Positions 1-8,682 of a DNA stretch of 9,019 nt are shown one piece after another. The translations under genes were made by a program, and so were the position numbers. Origin of the DNA: DASVSE01 sp036399715 (GTDB lineage: Bacteria; Bacteroidota; Rhodothermia; Rhodothermales; Rubricoccaceae). Location: positions 1-9,019 of the forward strand of contig DASWMO010000254.1 in the NCBI GenBank assembly GCA_036399715.1, read 5' to 3'. Each line of letters starts with the position of its first letter. Position 1 is the first letter of the stretch. Under the pieces are notes generated by a model, which had not been told where the DNA came from, made no database searches, and saw only the letters and a list, made by a program, of their open reading frames with translations.

Positions 1-989
1 AAAATCCAGATGATGTCGACGACGTGCCAGTACAACCCGACGTTCTCGACCGGCGTGTACCAGACGCTCGTGTACTTGTCGCCCTTGCGCGCCTTCCACG
101 CGAGGATCCCGATCGCGATGATCCCGATGATGATGTGGATCGCGTGGATGCCCGTCATCATGTAGTAGATCGAGAAGAACAGGCCCGCGCGGCGGTTGTC
201 GAAGATGCGGCCCTCGCGGCCGTGCTCGCCCGCCTCGGCGTGCTCGCCGCCAGACTGGCTCCCGCCGATCTCCTCAGATGCCGACTCGGGCTCACGCGGC
301 GCGACCGCGGCCACCTCGCCCGGACTGGCCGCCCCGACGGATCCTGTTTCGGCCGTCTCGCCCGCCGCGTTGGTCTCGACCTCCTCGTTCGAGACGGGAT
401 CCTCGTTAAAGTCGAACTTCGGGTCGATGGCCGCGGCGCCCGAGAGTTCGCTGACCGTCTGGACATCCTCGTTAAGCTGGAAATTGGAGCCCGGCCAGAT
501 TCCGAGGTGGAATTTGTGCTCGTACTCGAAGTACTTGACGACGAGGAAGGCCGACGCGAGCGCGATCGTCGCGATGAGGTTGCGGAAGAGCACCTTCTGG
601 TTGTCCATCTGCGCGCCGCGGATCGCCCACGCCATCGTGAGCGACGACAGCAGGAGGACGAGCGTGTTCAGCGCGCCGAGGACCGTGTCGAGCTGGAGGC
701 TGGCCTCCTTGTACAGCTCCGGGTACTGGACGCGGTAGATCGCGTAGGCGACGAACATCCCGCCGAAGAGCAGGATCTCGGTCGAGAGGAAGAGCCACAT
801 CCCGAGCTTCGACGAGTCGAACTGCTGCTCGGCCGAGACGAAGTGGTGCTGGAGGTGCGCCGGGTGCAAGTTGCCGTCGTGCCCGACGAGCATCAGGTCG
901 CCGTGGTGGCCGTCGCCCCCGTGGGACGCCTCGGCGGCATGGGCGCCCGCCGTGTGCGGGTCGTCGACGGTGAGGGTCGGAGTCGCCAT
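1..989 (-). CDS. coxC: Cytochrome c oxidase subunit III, 3' end cut by the window edge
   Basis: Subunit III of the haem-copper oxidase, a membrane subunit beside CoxA that stabilises the catalytic core. I read 329 codons from ATG at 989 with no stop before position 1. The last residues (LYWHVVDIIWI) are the conserved final helix, so only about ten residues should be missing. Core motifs are KLGMWLFLSTEILLFGG (res. 61-77, with the conserved Glu71), KYFEYEHKFHLGIWPG (152-167) and FFSIYYMMTGIHAIHIIIGI (271-290). Helices lie near 62-86, 103-123, 133-152, 268-297 and 318 onward, giving the five-helix form. Two oddities are seen: a His-rich N-terminal tail (res. 11-49), and an acidic, probably disordered stretch of about 90-100 residues (about 168-266) where I expect a short loop. 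The start is the first ATG 54 nt after coxA; GC-rich third positions begin at once, supporting it. An internal Met33 start is possible but would drop much of the His-rich tail. It is last in the visible operon. Confidence 0.95.
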   Translation of the reverse strand, partial: MATPTLTVDDPHTAGAHAAEASHGGDGHHGDLMLVGHDGNLHPAHLQHHFVSAEQQFDSSKLGMWLFLSTEILLFGGMFVAYAIYRVQYPELYKEASLQLDTVLGALNTLVLLLSSLTMAWAIRGAQMDNQKVLFRNLIATIALASAFLVVKYFEYEHKFHLGIWPGSNFQLNEDVQTVSELSGAAAIDPKFDFNEDPVSNEEVETNAAGETAETGSVGAASPGEVAAVAPREPESASEEIGGSQSGGEHAEAGEHGREGRIFDNRRAGLFFSIYYMMTGIHAIHIIIGIIAIGILAWKARKGDKYTSVWYTPVENVGLYWHVVDIIWI

Positions 990-1007
990 GAGAGATCGAG
1001 AAGAGGG

Positions 1008-1037
1008 CCGGCGCCCGCCCGGAGGGGCAGGCGCCGG
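1008..1037 (-). promoter_or_regulatory. Strong GC hairpin between coxA and coxC
   Basis: On the transcribed strand an 8-bp perfect arm pair (CCGGCGCC / GGCGCCGG, positions 1037-1030 and 1015-1008) continues through one U-G wobble (1029/1016) into 4 more G-C pairs closing a CTCC tetraloop (1024-1021). This makes a 13-bp stem in RNA. It starts six nucleotides after the coxA stop codon. No U-run follows (the next bases are CCTCTTCTCG), so it is not a classical intrinsic terminator. Likely roles are an mRNA stabiliser, a processing site or a partial attenuator setting coxC dosage relative to coxA. The structure is seen in the sequence; the function is inferred. Confidence 0.55.
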
Positions 1038-1043
1038 GAAAAG

Positions 1044-2906
<1,863 letters not shown>

Positions 2907-2919
2907 GGGTGCGGTGGAG

Positions 2920-3960
2920 TTAGTTCGTGCCCGTCGAGTCGGCGGCGACGGTCGTGTCGGCCGCCGTGGCGGCTCCGTTGATCTGGCGGATGTAGGCGAT
3001 GATGCCGTTGATCTGCTCGGAGTCCAGTTGCCCCTCGTAGGACGGCATGTTGCCGTTGGCGAAGCCGGCCACGATGTGCGTCTGCGGGTACAGGATGGAC
3101 TGCCGGATGTACGACGTGTCGGCCACCATTGACGATCCGTCCACGTGCTGCTGGGGCTGCATCCAGATGCCCTTCCACGACGGCCCGACGCCGGCGGAGC
3201 CGTCGACCGAGTGGCAGGTCGCGCAGTTGCGCTGCGTGTAGAGCCGTTCACCGAGGCCTGCTGGCGAGGTCGCCTCGCCGGGGATGCCGTCGCGCAGGAT
3301 CGCGTAGTACTCCTGCGTGCTCACGACGTGGATCAGCGCGCCCATGTTGGAGTGCCCGAAGCCGCAGTACTCCGTACAGACGACCTGGTAGACGCCCTCG
3401 TCGGGTGCCTCGAACCAGACGAACGAGTAGCGGTTCGGCAGCACGTCGTGCTTGATCCGGAACTCGGGGACGTAGAAGCTGTGCAGGATGTCCTGACTCG
3501 TCAACGTGAGCTTGACGGGCTGCCCGGCCGGTACGTAGATCTCGCCGTAGCCCACCTGCCCGTTGTCGTACTCGAACTGCCACGCCCACTTCTGCGCTGT
3601 GACCTTGATCTCGATCGCGTTCGTCGGCGGGATGCTCGTACTGACGTAGGAACGGAAGCCCCAGAAGAAGACGATGAGCACGAGCAGCGTCGGGATCACG
3701 ATCCACGACACCTCCAGCCACTTGCTTTCGTGGACCGTCTGCGGACGGTCCGTGTGGCTCCGGCGACGGTACTTCCAGATGAAGTACACCATCGCGGCCG
3801 TCACGAGGATCGTCAGGATGATGCTCGCGTAGAGGATGAAGTTGAACAGCGAGTCGATCTGCGGCGCCGTCGTCGAGCGCTGCGGCGGAAGCCAGAGTCC
3901 GTTCTCGCCGGACCAGAAGGCCTGACGGGTCGGGAGGTTCGCGGTAGAGTCGATCTGCAT
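2920..3960 (-). CDS. coxB: Cytochrome c oxidase subunit II with fused cytochrome c domain (caa3 type)
   Basis: Electron-entry subunit of the caa3 oxidase, 346 aa. Two N-terminal helices (about 38-63 and 84-103) hold the CuA cupredoxin domain outside the membrane. CuA ligands are all present: His160 (DILHSFYVPEF), Cys195, Glu197, Cys199, His203 and Met206 in CTEYCGFGHSNM. A C-terminal class I cytochrome c domain follows, with haem motif CATCH (Cys246, Cys249, His250) and probable axial Met305 in GNMPSYEG. This fused domain takes electrons directly from the upstream ACIII or from a carrier and passes them to CuA. The start is ATG at 3960, 40 nt after the SCO stop; an in-frame ATG at 4050 would add 30 residues without a membrane or signal pattern and would overlap SCO, so I rejected it. 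No cleavable signal peptide is evident. There is no Shine-Dalgarno before the start. Confidence 0.98.
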   Translation of the reverse strand: MQIDSTANLPTRQAFWSGENGLWLPPQRSTTAPQIDSLFNFILYASIILTILVTAAMVYFIWKYRRRSHTDRPQTVHESKWLEVSWIVIPTLLVLIVFFWGFRSYVSTSIPPTNAIEIKVTAQKWAWQFEYDNGQVGYGEIYVPAGQPVKLTLTSQDILHSFYVPEFRIKHDVLPNRYSFVWFEAPDEGVYQVVCTEYCGFGHSNMGALIHVVSTQEYYAILRDGIPGEATSPAGLGERLYTQRNCATCHSVDGSAGVGPSWKGIWMQPQQHVDGSSMVADTSYIRQSILYPQTHIVAGFANGNMPSYEGQLDSEQINGIIAYIRQINGAATAADTTVAADSTGTN

Positions 3961-3976
3961 CACGGGGAGCAGGTTA

Positions 3977-3991
3977 GGCACGTCATGTGCC
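3977..3991 (-). other. Small inverted repeat in the SCO-coxB gap
   Basis: The 40-nt gap between SCO and coxB contains a perfect 5-bp inverted repeat GGCAC / GTGCC around a 5-nt loop (ATGAC on the transcribed strand). It ends 16 nt before the coxB start and is not followed by a T-run. It may be a minor mRNA structure affecting coxB translation or may be chance; I see no other signal in this gap. Confidence 0.2.
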
Positions 3992-4000
3992 GAAGGTGTG

Positions 4001-4954
4001 TCAGCGAGAGAGCGGCGCGTCGAGGTCCGGGCCGCCGCGGGCTGGCCCATCGAGGGCGAGGTCGGCGCGCTGCCGGCGGACTTCGCGGAGCCAAAGCGGC
4101 CCGACGACAGCGAGCAGGATGATCAGCATCCCGCCGCCGAGGTATTTCAGCACGGAGAGGATCTGGAGCGAGTAGCCCTGCGCGTCCTTGTCGAAGTGGT
4201 AGCACGTCAGCAGGAAGCGGTCCAGCGTCGTGCCCGTCTTACCGTCGCCGGCCTCGACGAGTGCGAGGCGCACGTCGCGCGGCGCGTAGGAGATGCCGTA
4301 GAGGTAGCGCGAGACCATGCCCGTCGGGCTGAGCGCGACGACGACGGCATTGTGCCCGTACTCGCCCGTCCGGACATCGTAGGCGTAGCGGAAGCCGACC
4401 TCGTCGGCGAGCTGCTTGACGGCCGCTTCGGTCTCGGGCGTGACCGTCCAGAAGTGCATGCCCGCTGCGACGTGAGCAGGGTCCTGCGCCGAGGTCCCGG
4501 CAGCGACCGCCGAGACGTAGCGCGCCTTGGCAGAGTCGGCCCGGGCGGGCGTGTCCCGGGGGTCGATGGAGACGGCGAGGACGGAGTACTCGCTGCCGAT
4601 CGGGAGATCGATGCCCGCGACCGCGTCCGAGACACCGTCGAGGACGAGCGAGCACAGCATGGGGCAGCTGTGGTAGACGAACGCGAGCAGCACCGGCTTG
4701 TCGCCCCCGAGCAGGCTGCCGAGGCGGACCGACTGCCCGCGCTCGTCGCGGAACGTGAGATCCGGGGAGACCTGCGCGCCGAGGTGCTCGGTGATGCCGA
4801 CCTGCGCCGCGAGGCGGTTCGGCAGGGGCCCCTGCTCGCCCTCGCCGTCGACCGGCTGCACGCCGCGGCCCATGACCTGAGCCTGAGCAGCGCCCCCCGT
4901 CCCCGCAGCGGCGGCGACGGCCAGCCCGACGAGCAGGAGGCGCAGGGCGTTCAT
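4001..4954 (-). CDS. sco1: SCO1/SenC-family copper chaperone with C-terminal membrane anchor
   Basis: Thioredoxin-fold protein of the SCO family, which delivers copper to, or reduces the cysteines of, the CuA site of CoxB; 317 aa. Residues 1-26 look like a cleavable signal peptide (hydrophobic core LLLVGLAVAAAA, then AQA). The copper site is seen as Cys97 and Cys101 in YHSCPMLCSL with His201 in YGHNAVVV. Unlike typical SCO proteins, which are anchored at the N-terminus, a helix lies at the C-terminus (about 267-288), followed by Arg-rich LREVRRQR that should stay in the cytoplasm. A conserved-looking segment LLTCYHFD (248-255) gives a third cysteine, Cys251, just before the helix. The start ATG at 4954 shares its A with the TAA stop of the gene before it (TAATG), implying translational coupling. 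The frame stays open upstream to 5470, but that part lies over the preceding gene and lacks SCO features. Its position directly before coxB fits CuA assembly. Confidence 0.95.
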   Translation of the reverse strand: MNALRLLLVGLAVAAAAGTGGAAQAQVMGRGVQPVDGEGEQGPLPNRLAAQVGITEHLGAQVSPDLTFRDERGQSVRLGSLLGGDKPVLLAFVYHSCPMLCSLVLDGVSDAVAGIDLPIGSEYSVLAVSIDPRDTPARADSAKARYVSAVAAGTSAQDPAHVAAGMHFWTVTPETEAAVKQLADEVGFRYAYDVRTGEYGHNAVVVALSPTGMVSRYLYGISYAPRDVRLALVEAGDGKTGTTLDRFLLTCYHFDKDAQGYSLQILSVLKYLGGGMLIILLAVVGPLWLREVRRQRADLALDGPARGGPDLDAPLSR

Positions 4955-5814
4955 TATCCGTCGTGCTGGGCGTCGCCGAGCGTCGTCGGCAGCGGGCCCT
5001 GAGTCGGGACGTCGTCGGTGCCGACGGCCTCGTTCGTCTGCCCCGGGGTGCGAGGGACGAGGGCAGGGGCGTTGGGCGGGCGGGCGCCTGCCGGAGCGGT
5101 GCCGCGGGACGCGCCGGCCTCGCCCTCGGACTCCGCCGCGAGGCGCTCCTGCTCGACGGTCGTGCGGCGGGCGAGGCCGGCCGGGTTCTGGACGGCGGTA
5201 CCGGTCCCGCGGTTGAGCATCAGCGTGTTCCACTGCTGGCGCGTCGCCGGCAGGCCGGCCGGAGCCTGGGCCCCCGCTTCGGCCGCGGCGTACCGCCCGG
5301 CAACGACGCTCATCGCCTGCTCGATCGGGACATGGTACAGCGAGTCCTGGCGGGCATACTGGCCCAGCTTGGCCCGCGCCTCGGTCCGCGACTGCTCCAG
5401 TTCGGGGTAGTCCGAGACGTCGCTCGCGCGGTTCCCTGTCTGCTGGAGGTACGGCAGGTAGAAGAGGCACACGAGCACGACCCCGAGGCCGATCACTGCG
5501 AAGACCACGCCGGCGACGAGGCCGAGAATCTGGCTGGACTCGATGCCCTCGCCCTCGACGCCCATGCTTTCCAGCAGGGCCGTGTCGACGTTGCCCGGGG
5601 CGGCTTCCGACGACGCCTGCGTCGCCGCGGTCCCGACGAGGCCCCCGAGGGGCCCGCCCGGCTCGTCCTGCTCGGGACGGACCTCGGCGTTGGCAGCGGC
5701 CTCGGGCCGCATGCCGGACTCGGACGCCGGCACTGCCTCGTTGCTATGCGGGTTGGGCATGGCGACGGGCGGCGTCTGCGGCACGGAGGGATCGAGAGGA
5801 GTGGAGTCGTCCAT
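4954..5814 (-). CDS. Single-helix membrane protein of unknown function in the ACIII-caa3 cluster
   Basis: I cannot assign a function to this 286-aa protein. It has a long polar, Pro/Glu/Ala-rich N-terminus (1-94), one strong membrane helix (about 96-119, ILGLVAGVVFAVIGLGVVLV), then a short conserved-looking segment DYPELEQSRTEARAKLGQYA (135-154) and YHVPIEQAMSVV (160-171), and a Pro/Ala-rich disordered tail to the end. The pattern [Y/V]x(2)PIxxAM after a single helix resembles small unnamed proteins I recall beside SCO and cox genes in Acidobacteria and related phyla; this is from memory and unsearched. Location between actF and SCO, with a 1-nt overlap into SCO, suggests an accessory or assembly factor of the oxidase or of the ACIII-oxidase supercomplex. 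The start at 5814 is preceded by AGAGG (5824-5820) at 5-nt spacing, the only Shine-Dalgarno-like site I found in the window. It has no cysteine or His cluster for metal binding (a single Cys, in the helix). Confidence 0.85.
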   Translation of the reverse strand: MDDSTPLDPSVPQTPPVAMPNPHSNEAVPASESGMRPEAAANAEVRPEQDEPGGPLGGLVGTAATQASSEAAPGNVDTALLESMGVEGEGIESSQILGLVAGVVFAVIGLGVVLVCLFYLPYLQQTGNRASDVSDYPELEQSRTEARAKLGQYARQDSLYHVPIEQAMSVVAGRYAAAEAGAQAPAGLPATRQQWNTLMLNRGTGTAVQNPAGLARRTTVEQERLAAESEGEAGASRGTAPAGARPPNAPALVPRTPGQTNEAVGTDDVPTQGPLPTTLGDAQHDG

Positions 5815-5925
5815 GGTGACCTCTGAACGGCCGGAGCCGCTCCTAAGTTTTCAGCTTTGATTGAAAGTCGCGCGGAGGAATTCCTCCCAGCGGTCCCGAC
5901 CAGACGCGAATTGCGCCCGACGTGC
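5815..5925 (-). promoter_or_regulatory. Longest intergenic gap: palindrome and AT-rich patch, possible internal regulatory region
   Basis: This 111-nt gap separates the act genes from the SCO-cox genes. It contains a perfect 14-nt palindrome GGAGGAATTCCTCC (5874-5887), a short interrupted inverted repeat GGAGC-G-GCTCC on the minus strand (5843-5833), and between them an AT-rich run of about 22 nt (5845-5866) that stands out in GC-rich DNA. I find no match to the Bacteroidota promoter pattern (TTG and TAnnTTTG) on the minus strand and no convincing sigma-70 pair. An internal promoter, an operator or an RNA processing site are all possible; none is shown. No terminator with a T-run follows actF. 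Confidence 0.35.
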
Positions 5926-7302
5926 TTACACGTTCTCGAAACGGAGTGAGTCGGCGAAGTACGGGTCGCTGTAGGGGGTCAGCGCGTGGCGGCCCAGACG
6001 CGCGAACGTCGTGGCGAGCAACAGGCCGAAGAGGCCGACCCAGACCAGGAGTTCGATGGCCGGGAAGCCCGGTGGCACGACTTCGAGGACCATCTGCGGC
6101 GCCGGCACCTCGGGCGCCGTGCCCTGGAGGGACGCCATCAGCTGCTGCCCGCTCTGAAGGACAGCCGAGGCGTGCTCTGGCGAGGCGCCGTGCTCGATCC
6201 CGTGCGGGAGCATGGACGGCATCGCAATCCACCACAGGTCCACCCAGTGCATCACCAGCAGCCAGACGGCCATCGTGGCGAGGACGGGGTAGAGCCGCTT
6301 GGACTGCCGCAGGAGCAGCACGAAGAATGGGACAGCGAAGTGCAGGAACAGCAGCGACAGCGCGACGCTCCCCCAGCCCAGCGAGAAGCGCTTCTGGAAC
6401 CAGAGGATTTCCTCCGGCAGGTTTGCGTACCAGTAGAGCATGTACTGGCTGAACGAGATGTACGTCCAGAAGACGACGAACCCGAACATGAACTTCCCCA
6501 TGTCCTGGAGGTGCTCCCGCGTGATCTCGTTGTCCACCATCCCGCCGCGCTTGAGGAACAGGGCGATGAACGTGATGGTGCAGAGCGCGCTGAGGAAGGC
6601 GCCGGCGAAGAAGTAGACGCCGAACATGGTCGAGAACCAGTGCGGGTCCGTGCTCATCAGGAAGTCGTACCCGGCGAACGGGACCGTCAGCGCGAAGAGG
6701 ACCATCCCGATGGCGCTCCACTTCCGGAGGGCCAGCGTGTTCTCCGGGTTCGGGGCCGTGTCGTTGCCGACCGAGAGCGTGTAGAGCTTCCGCGCGACGA
6801 GGCTCCAGAGGACGAAGTAGAGCGCGTAGCGGCCCAGGAAGAACGGGACGTTGAGGTACGGCCGCTTGCCGACGAGGATCGGGTCGTAGTGCTCCCCGCC
6901 GACGACGTAGATGTCCTCGTGCGTCCAGTGGAACAGGTCGTGCATCCCCAGCAGGATCGGGATCCCGGCGAGGGCGAGGAGCGGGAAGTTGGCGGCGATG
7001 GCCTCGGGGATCCGGCGGATCGTCGTACTCCAGCGGGCCTTCGTGAGGTGCTGGATCATCACGAAGAACAGCGACCCGAGCGCGACCGAGACGCAGAACG
7101 TCCACGCGATGAGGTACGCGAAGAGGTAGTGCGTGAGGCCCGACGGGATCCCGATGGCGGCCGAGACGGCCAGGGCGGCCGCGCCGACGCCGGCCGCGAT
7201 GAGCCACGCCCGCGAGTCGGCCGCGAACTGGTAGCGCCGCGGCGCGCGGTCGCGGTCCGGGTCGACGGGGTCGAAGACGAGGCGGGTGAGGGCGTTGGCC
7301 AT
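5926..7302 (-). CDS. actF: Alternative complex III subunit ActF (quinol:cytochrome c oxidoreductase membrane subunit)
   Basis: Polytopic NrfD-related subunit of alternative complex III, the menaquinol:cytochrome c (or HiPIP) oxidoreductase that replaces bc1. The 458-aa length and about ten helices (near 33-51, 57-83, 106-122, 152-172, 196-211, 222-249, 266-290, 305-332, 337-362, 412-434) fit the family. Family-like stretches include LFAYLIAWTFCVSVALGSLFF, GYDFLMSTDPHWFSTMFGVY (211-230), FWTYISFSQYMLYWYANLPEE (278-298) and the C-terminal DPYFADSLRFENV. It binds no haem; in solved ACIII structures ActC carries the main quinol site and ActF is its pseudo-symmetric partner, possibly with a proton path. 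A polar loop of about 45 residues (363-410) precedes the last helix. ATG at 7302 directly abuts the actE stop (TAA ATG, no spacer), so translation is probably coupled. It is followed by the 111-nt gap. Confidence 0.95.
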   Translation of the reverse strand: MANALTRLVFDPVDPDRDRAPRRYQFAADSRAWLIAAGVGAAALAVSAAIGIPSGLTHYLFAYLIAWTFCVSVALGSLFFVMIQHLTKARWSTTIRRIPEAIAANFPLLALAGIPILLGMHDLFHWTHEDIYVVGGEHYDPILVGKRPYLNVPFFLGRYALYFVLWSLVARKLYTLSVGNDTAPNPENTLALRKWSAIGMVLFALTVPFAGYDFLMSTDPHWFSTMFGVYFFAGAFLSALCTITFIALFLKRGGMVDNEITREHLQDMGKFMFGFVVFWTYISFSQYMLYWYANLPEEILWFQKRFSLGWGSVALSLLFLHFAVPFFVLLLRQSKRLYPVLATMAVWLLVMHWVDLWWIAMPSMLPHGIEHGASPEHASAVLQSGQQLMASLQGTAPEVPAPQMVLEVVPPGFPAIELLVWVGLFGLLLATTFARLGRHALTPYSDPYFADSLRFENV

Positions 7303-7983
7303 TTAGTTCGGAGTCCGGACGTTCGGGTTGTAGGTCGCCAGCCGCTCGCGCTCGGTCGCCGGGACGTCGGCCGGCGCGGCGTCCTGCGAGCGCTGGAGCG
7401 CGCGGACGTACGCGACGACGGCCCACCGGTCGCTCGGCGGCATCTCGTGCCCGTAGCTCGGCATCGTGTTGACGCCGTTGAGGATGACGTCGTAGACGTA
7501 CCCGTCGGGGCGGGCCTTGAGGCCCTCGGTGTGGTAGCTCGGGACGGCGAACCCGTAGCCCTGGCCGCCATTCCCGACGGCGACGATGCCGCGGCCGTCG
7601 CCGGCGAGCCCGTGGCACGGCGTGCAGTAGATCCCGTACCGGTTCTGGCCGCGCGCGAGCAGCGCGCCCGTGACCTCGACCGGGATCTCGTCGACGTACG
7701 CCCCGGACGCGTCGCGGCCGTAGTGGAACGGCGCGTTGGCGGTCGTCCGGAGCCAGCCCCGGCGGACCGTCCCGGCGACGGGCTCTCGCTGCGCGGCGTT
7801 GTCGGCGAAAAACGCGTTGGGCTCCTGGGCCTCCAGCCGCTGCTGGAAGTCCATGTTGAGGTTGGGATGGATCGGGGGCTTCCCGCTCTTCATCCCGCGG
7901 CACCCCGGGAGGGCGGCCAGCACGACGAGGAGGGCGATCCCGGACCGCCGGGCGAGCCCGGACCTGACAGTCATTCGGTTCAT
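7303..7983 (-). CDS. actE: Alternative complex III subunit ActE, monohaem cytochrome c lipoprotein
   Basis: Monohaem c-type cytochrome subunit of ACIII, 226 aa, on the periplasmic face. The N-terminus is a lipoprotein signal: Arg-rich start, hydrophobic GIALLVVLAA, then lipobox LPGC with Cys28 as the lipidated residue. The haem motif is CTPCH (Cys120, Cys123, His124) in YGIYCTPCHGLAGDGRG, and Met174 in NTMPSYGHEM is the likely axial ligand; PPSDRWAVVAYVRALQRSQ (182-200) is the usual final cytochrome helix. About 90 residues lie between the lipid anchor and the haem domain, including LNMDFQQRLEAQEPNAFFAD, typical of ActE. It relays electrons from the complex toward the acceptor, plausibly the CoxB cytochrome domain encoded downstream. 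ATG at 7983 is 6 nt after the actD stop; Met4 is an alternative start with the same signal peptide. Confidence 0.96.
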   Translation of the reverse strand: MNRMTVRSGLARRSGIALLVVLAALPGCRGMKSGKPPIHPNLNMDFQQRLEAQEPNAFFADNAAQREPVAGTVRRGWLRTTANAPFHYGRDASGAYVDEIPVEVTGALLARGQNRYGIYCTPCHGLAGDGRGIVAVGNGGQGYGFAVPSYHTEGLKARPDGYVYDVILNGVNTMPSYGHEMPPSDRWAVVAYVRALQRSQDAAPADVPATERERLATYNPNVRTPN

Positions 7984-7989
7984 GGCGGT

Positions 7990-8667
7990 CTAGATGTGGC
8001 CCCCCGTCGTGTGGGGCGGCGTCGCGGGCACGGGGGCCGTCGCGGCCGGGGCGGTCGGCTCGCCGGACTCGGAGACCTCCTCGGCCCCGGTGTGGTCGAC
8101 GTACTCGACGGCGAGGGCGCCGAGGCCGAAGAGGTCGCCGGCCGTCGTGGCCCGCTTGAACGAGGGGTCCGACTGGCCAACGTGGAGGAAGAACCCGTCG
8201 TCGGTCGCCCGCCCGAACCGGTCGGAGTAGAACAGCGGGTTGTACGGCTTCGGGAGCCCGTTGAGCGCGATCATCCCACCGACGGCCGTGAGCGCGGCGA
8301 AGAGGATCGTGAGCTCGAACATGATCGGCACGCTCGACTCGACGGCGAAGAACGGCTTGTTCGAGACGTTGATCGGGTAGTCGACCGCGCTCGTCCACCA
8401 CTGGAGCAGGGCGCCGCCCGTGAGCCCGAGCAGGGCGCCCGGGAAGACGAGGAACCCGAGCTTCGAGACGGGCAGGCCCATCGCGGCGTCCATCCCGTGG
8501 ATCGGGAACGGGCTGAACGTGTCGAGCCGGGTGTATCCGCGCTTGCGGAGCGCCTTCACGGCGTCGTAGAGCGCGCCGGGGTCCGAGAACTCGGCGAGGA
8601 AGCCGACGTGCTCGTTGGCGCGCGTCTCGAGCGCGGTCCGGACGGCTTTCGGGAGCGGGAGTGCCAT
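7990..8667 (-). CDS. actD: Alternative complex III subunit ActD (DUF3341 family)
   Basis: Small integral subunit of ACIII, 225 aa, close to the family's usual length. An N-terminal soluble domain (GFLAEFSDPGALYDAVKALRKRGYTRLDTFSPFPIHGMDAAMG, about 22-64, in parts) carries the signature FSPFPIHGMD. Two membrane helices follow (about 70-90 and 113-136) separated by DYPINVSNKPFFAVESSVP, and then a cytoplasmic tail with LPKPYNPLFYSDRF and DGFFLHV. It has no cofactor; in known ACIII structures ActD packs against the membrane core and its role is structural or proton-related. The last 35 residues are Pro/Ala/Thr-rich and look disordered. The start ATG at 8667 lies 15 nt after the actC stop and has no Shine-Dalgarno. 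Confidence 0.96.
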   Translation of the reverse strand: MALPLPKAVRTALETRANEHVGFLAEFSDPGALYDAVKALRKRGYTRLDTFSPFPIHGMDAAMGLPVSKLGFLVFPGALLGLTGGALLQWWTSAVDYPINVSNKPFFAVESSVPIMFELTILFAALTAVGGMIALNGLPKPYNPLFYSDRFGRATDDGFFLHVGQSDPSFKRATTAGDLFGLGALAVEYVDHTGAEEVSESGEPTAPAATAPVPATPPHTTGGHI

Positions 8668-8682
8668 AGGGGACGGGCGGCG

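Noticed and set aside
1008..1037. The coxA-coxC hairpin as an intrinsic terminator
   Set aside because: No T-run follows the stem on the transcribed strand, and coxC continues the same functional unit.
3961..4050. Upstream start for coxB adding 30 residues
   Set aside because: It would overlap SCO by 50 nt and adds no signal or membrane pattern; the ATG at 3960 fits family length.
4955..5470. N-terminal extension of the SCO gene to an ATG at 5470
   Set aside because: The extension lies over the preceding gene in another frame, is Arg/Pro-rich, and would bury the signal peptide that begins at the ATG at 4954.
5851..5858. CAGCTTTG on the plus strand, close to the Bacteroidota -7 box TAnnTTTG
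   Set aside because: It points away from the genes, has no matching -33 box that I can see, and no plus-strand gene follows.
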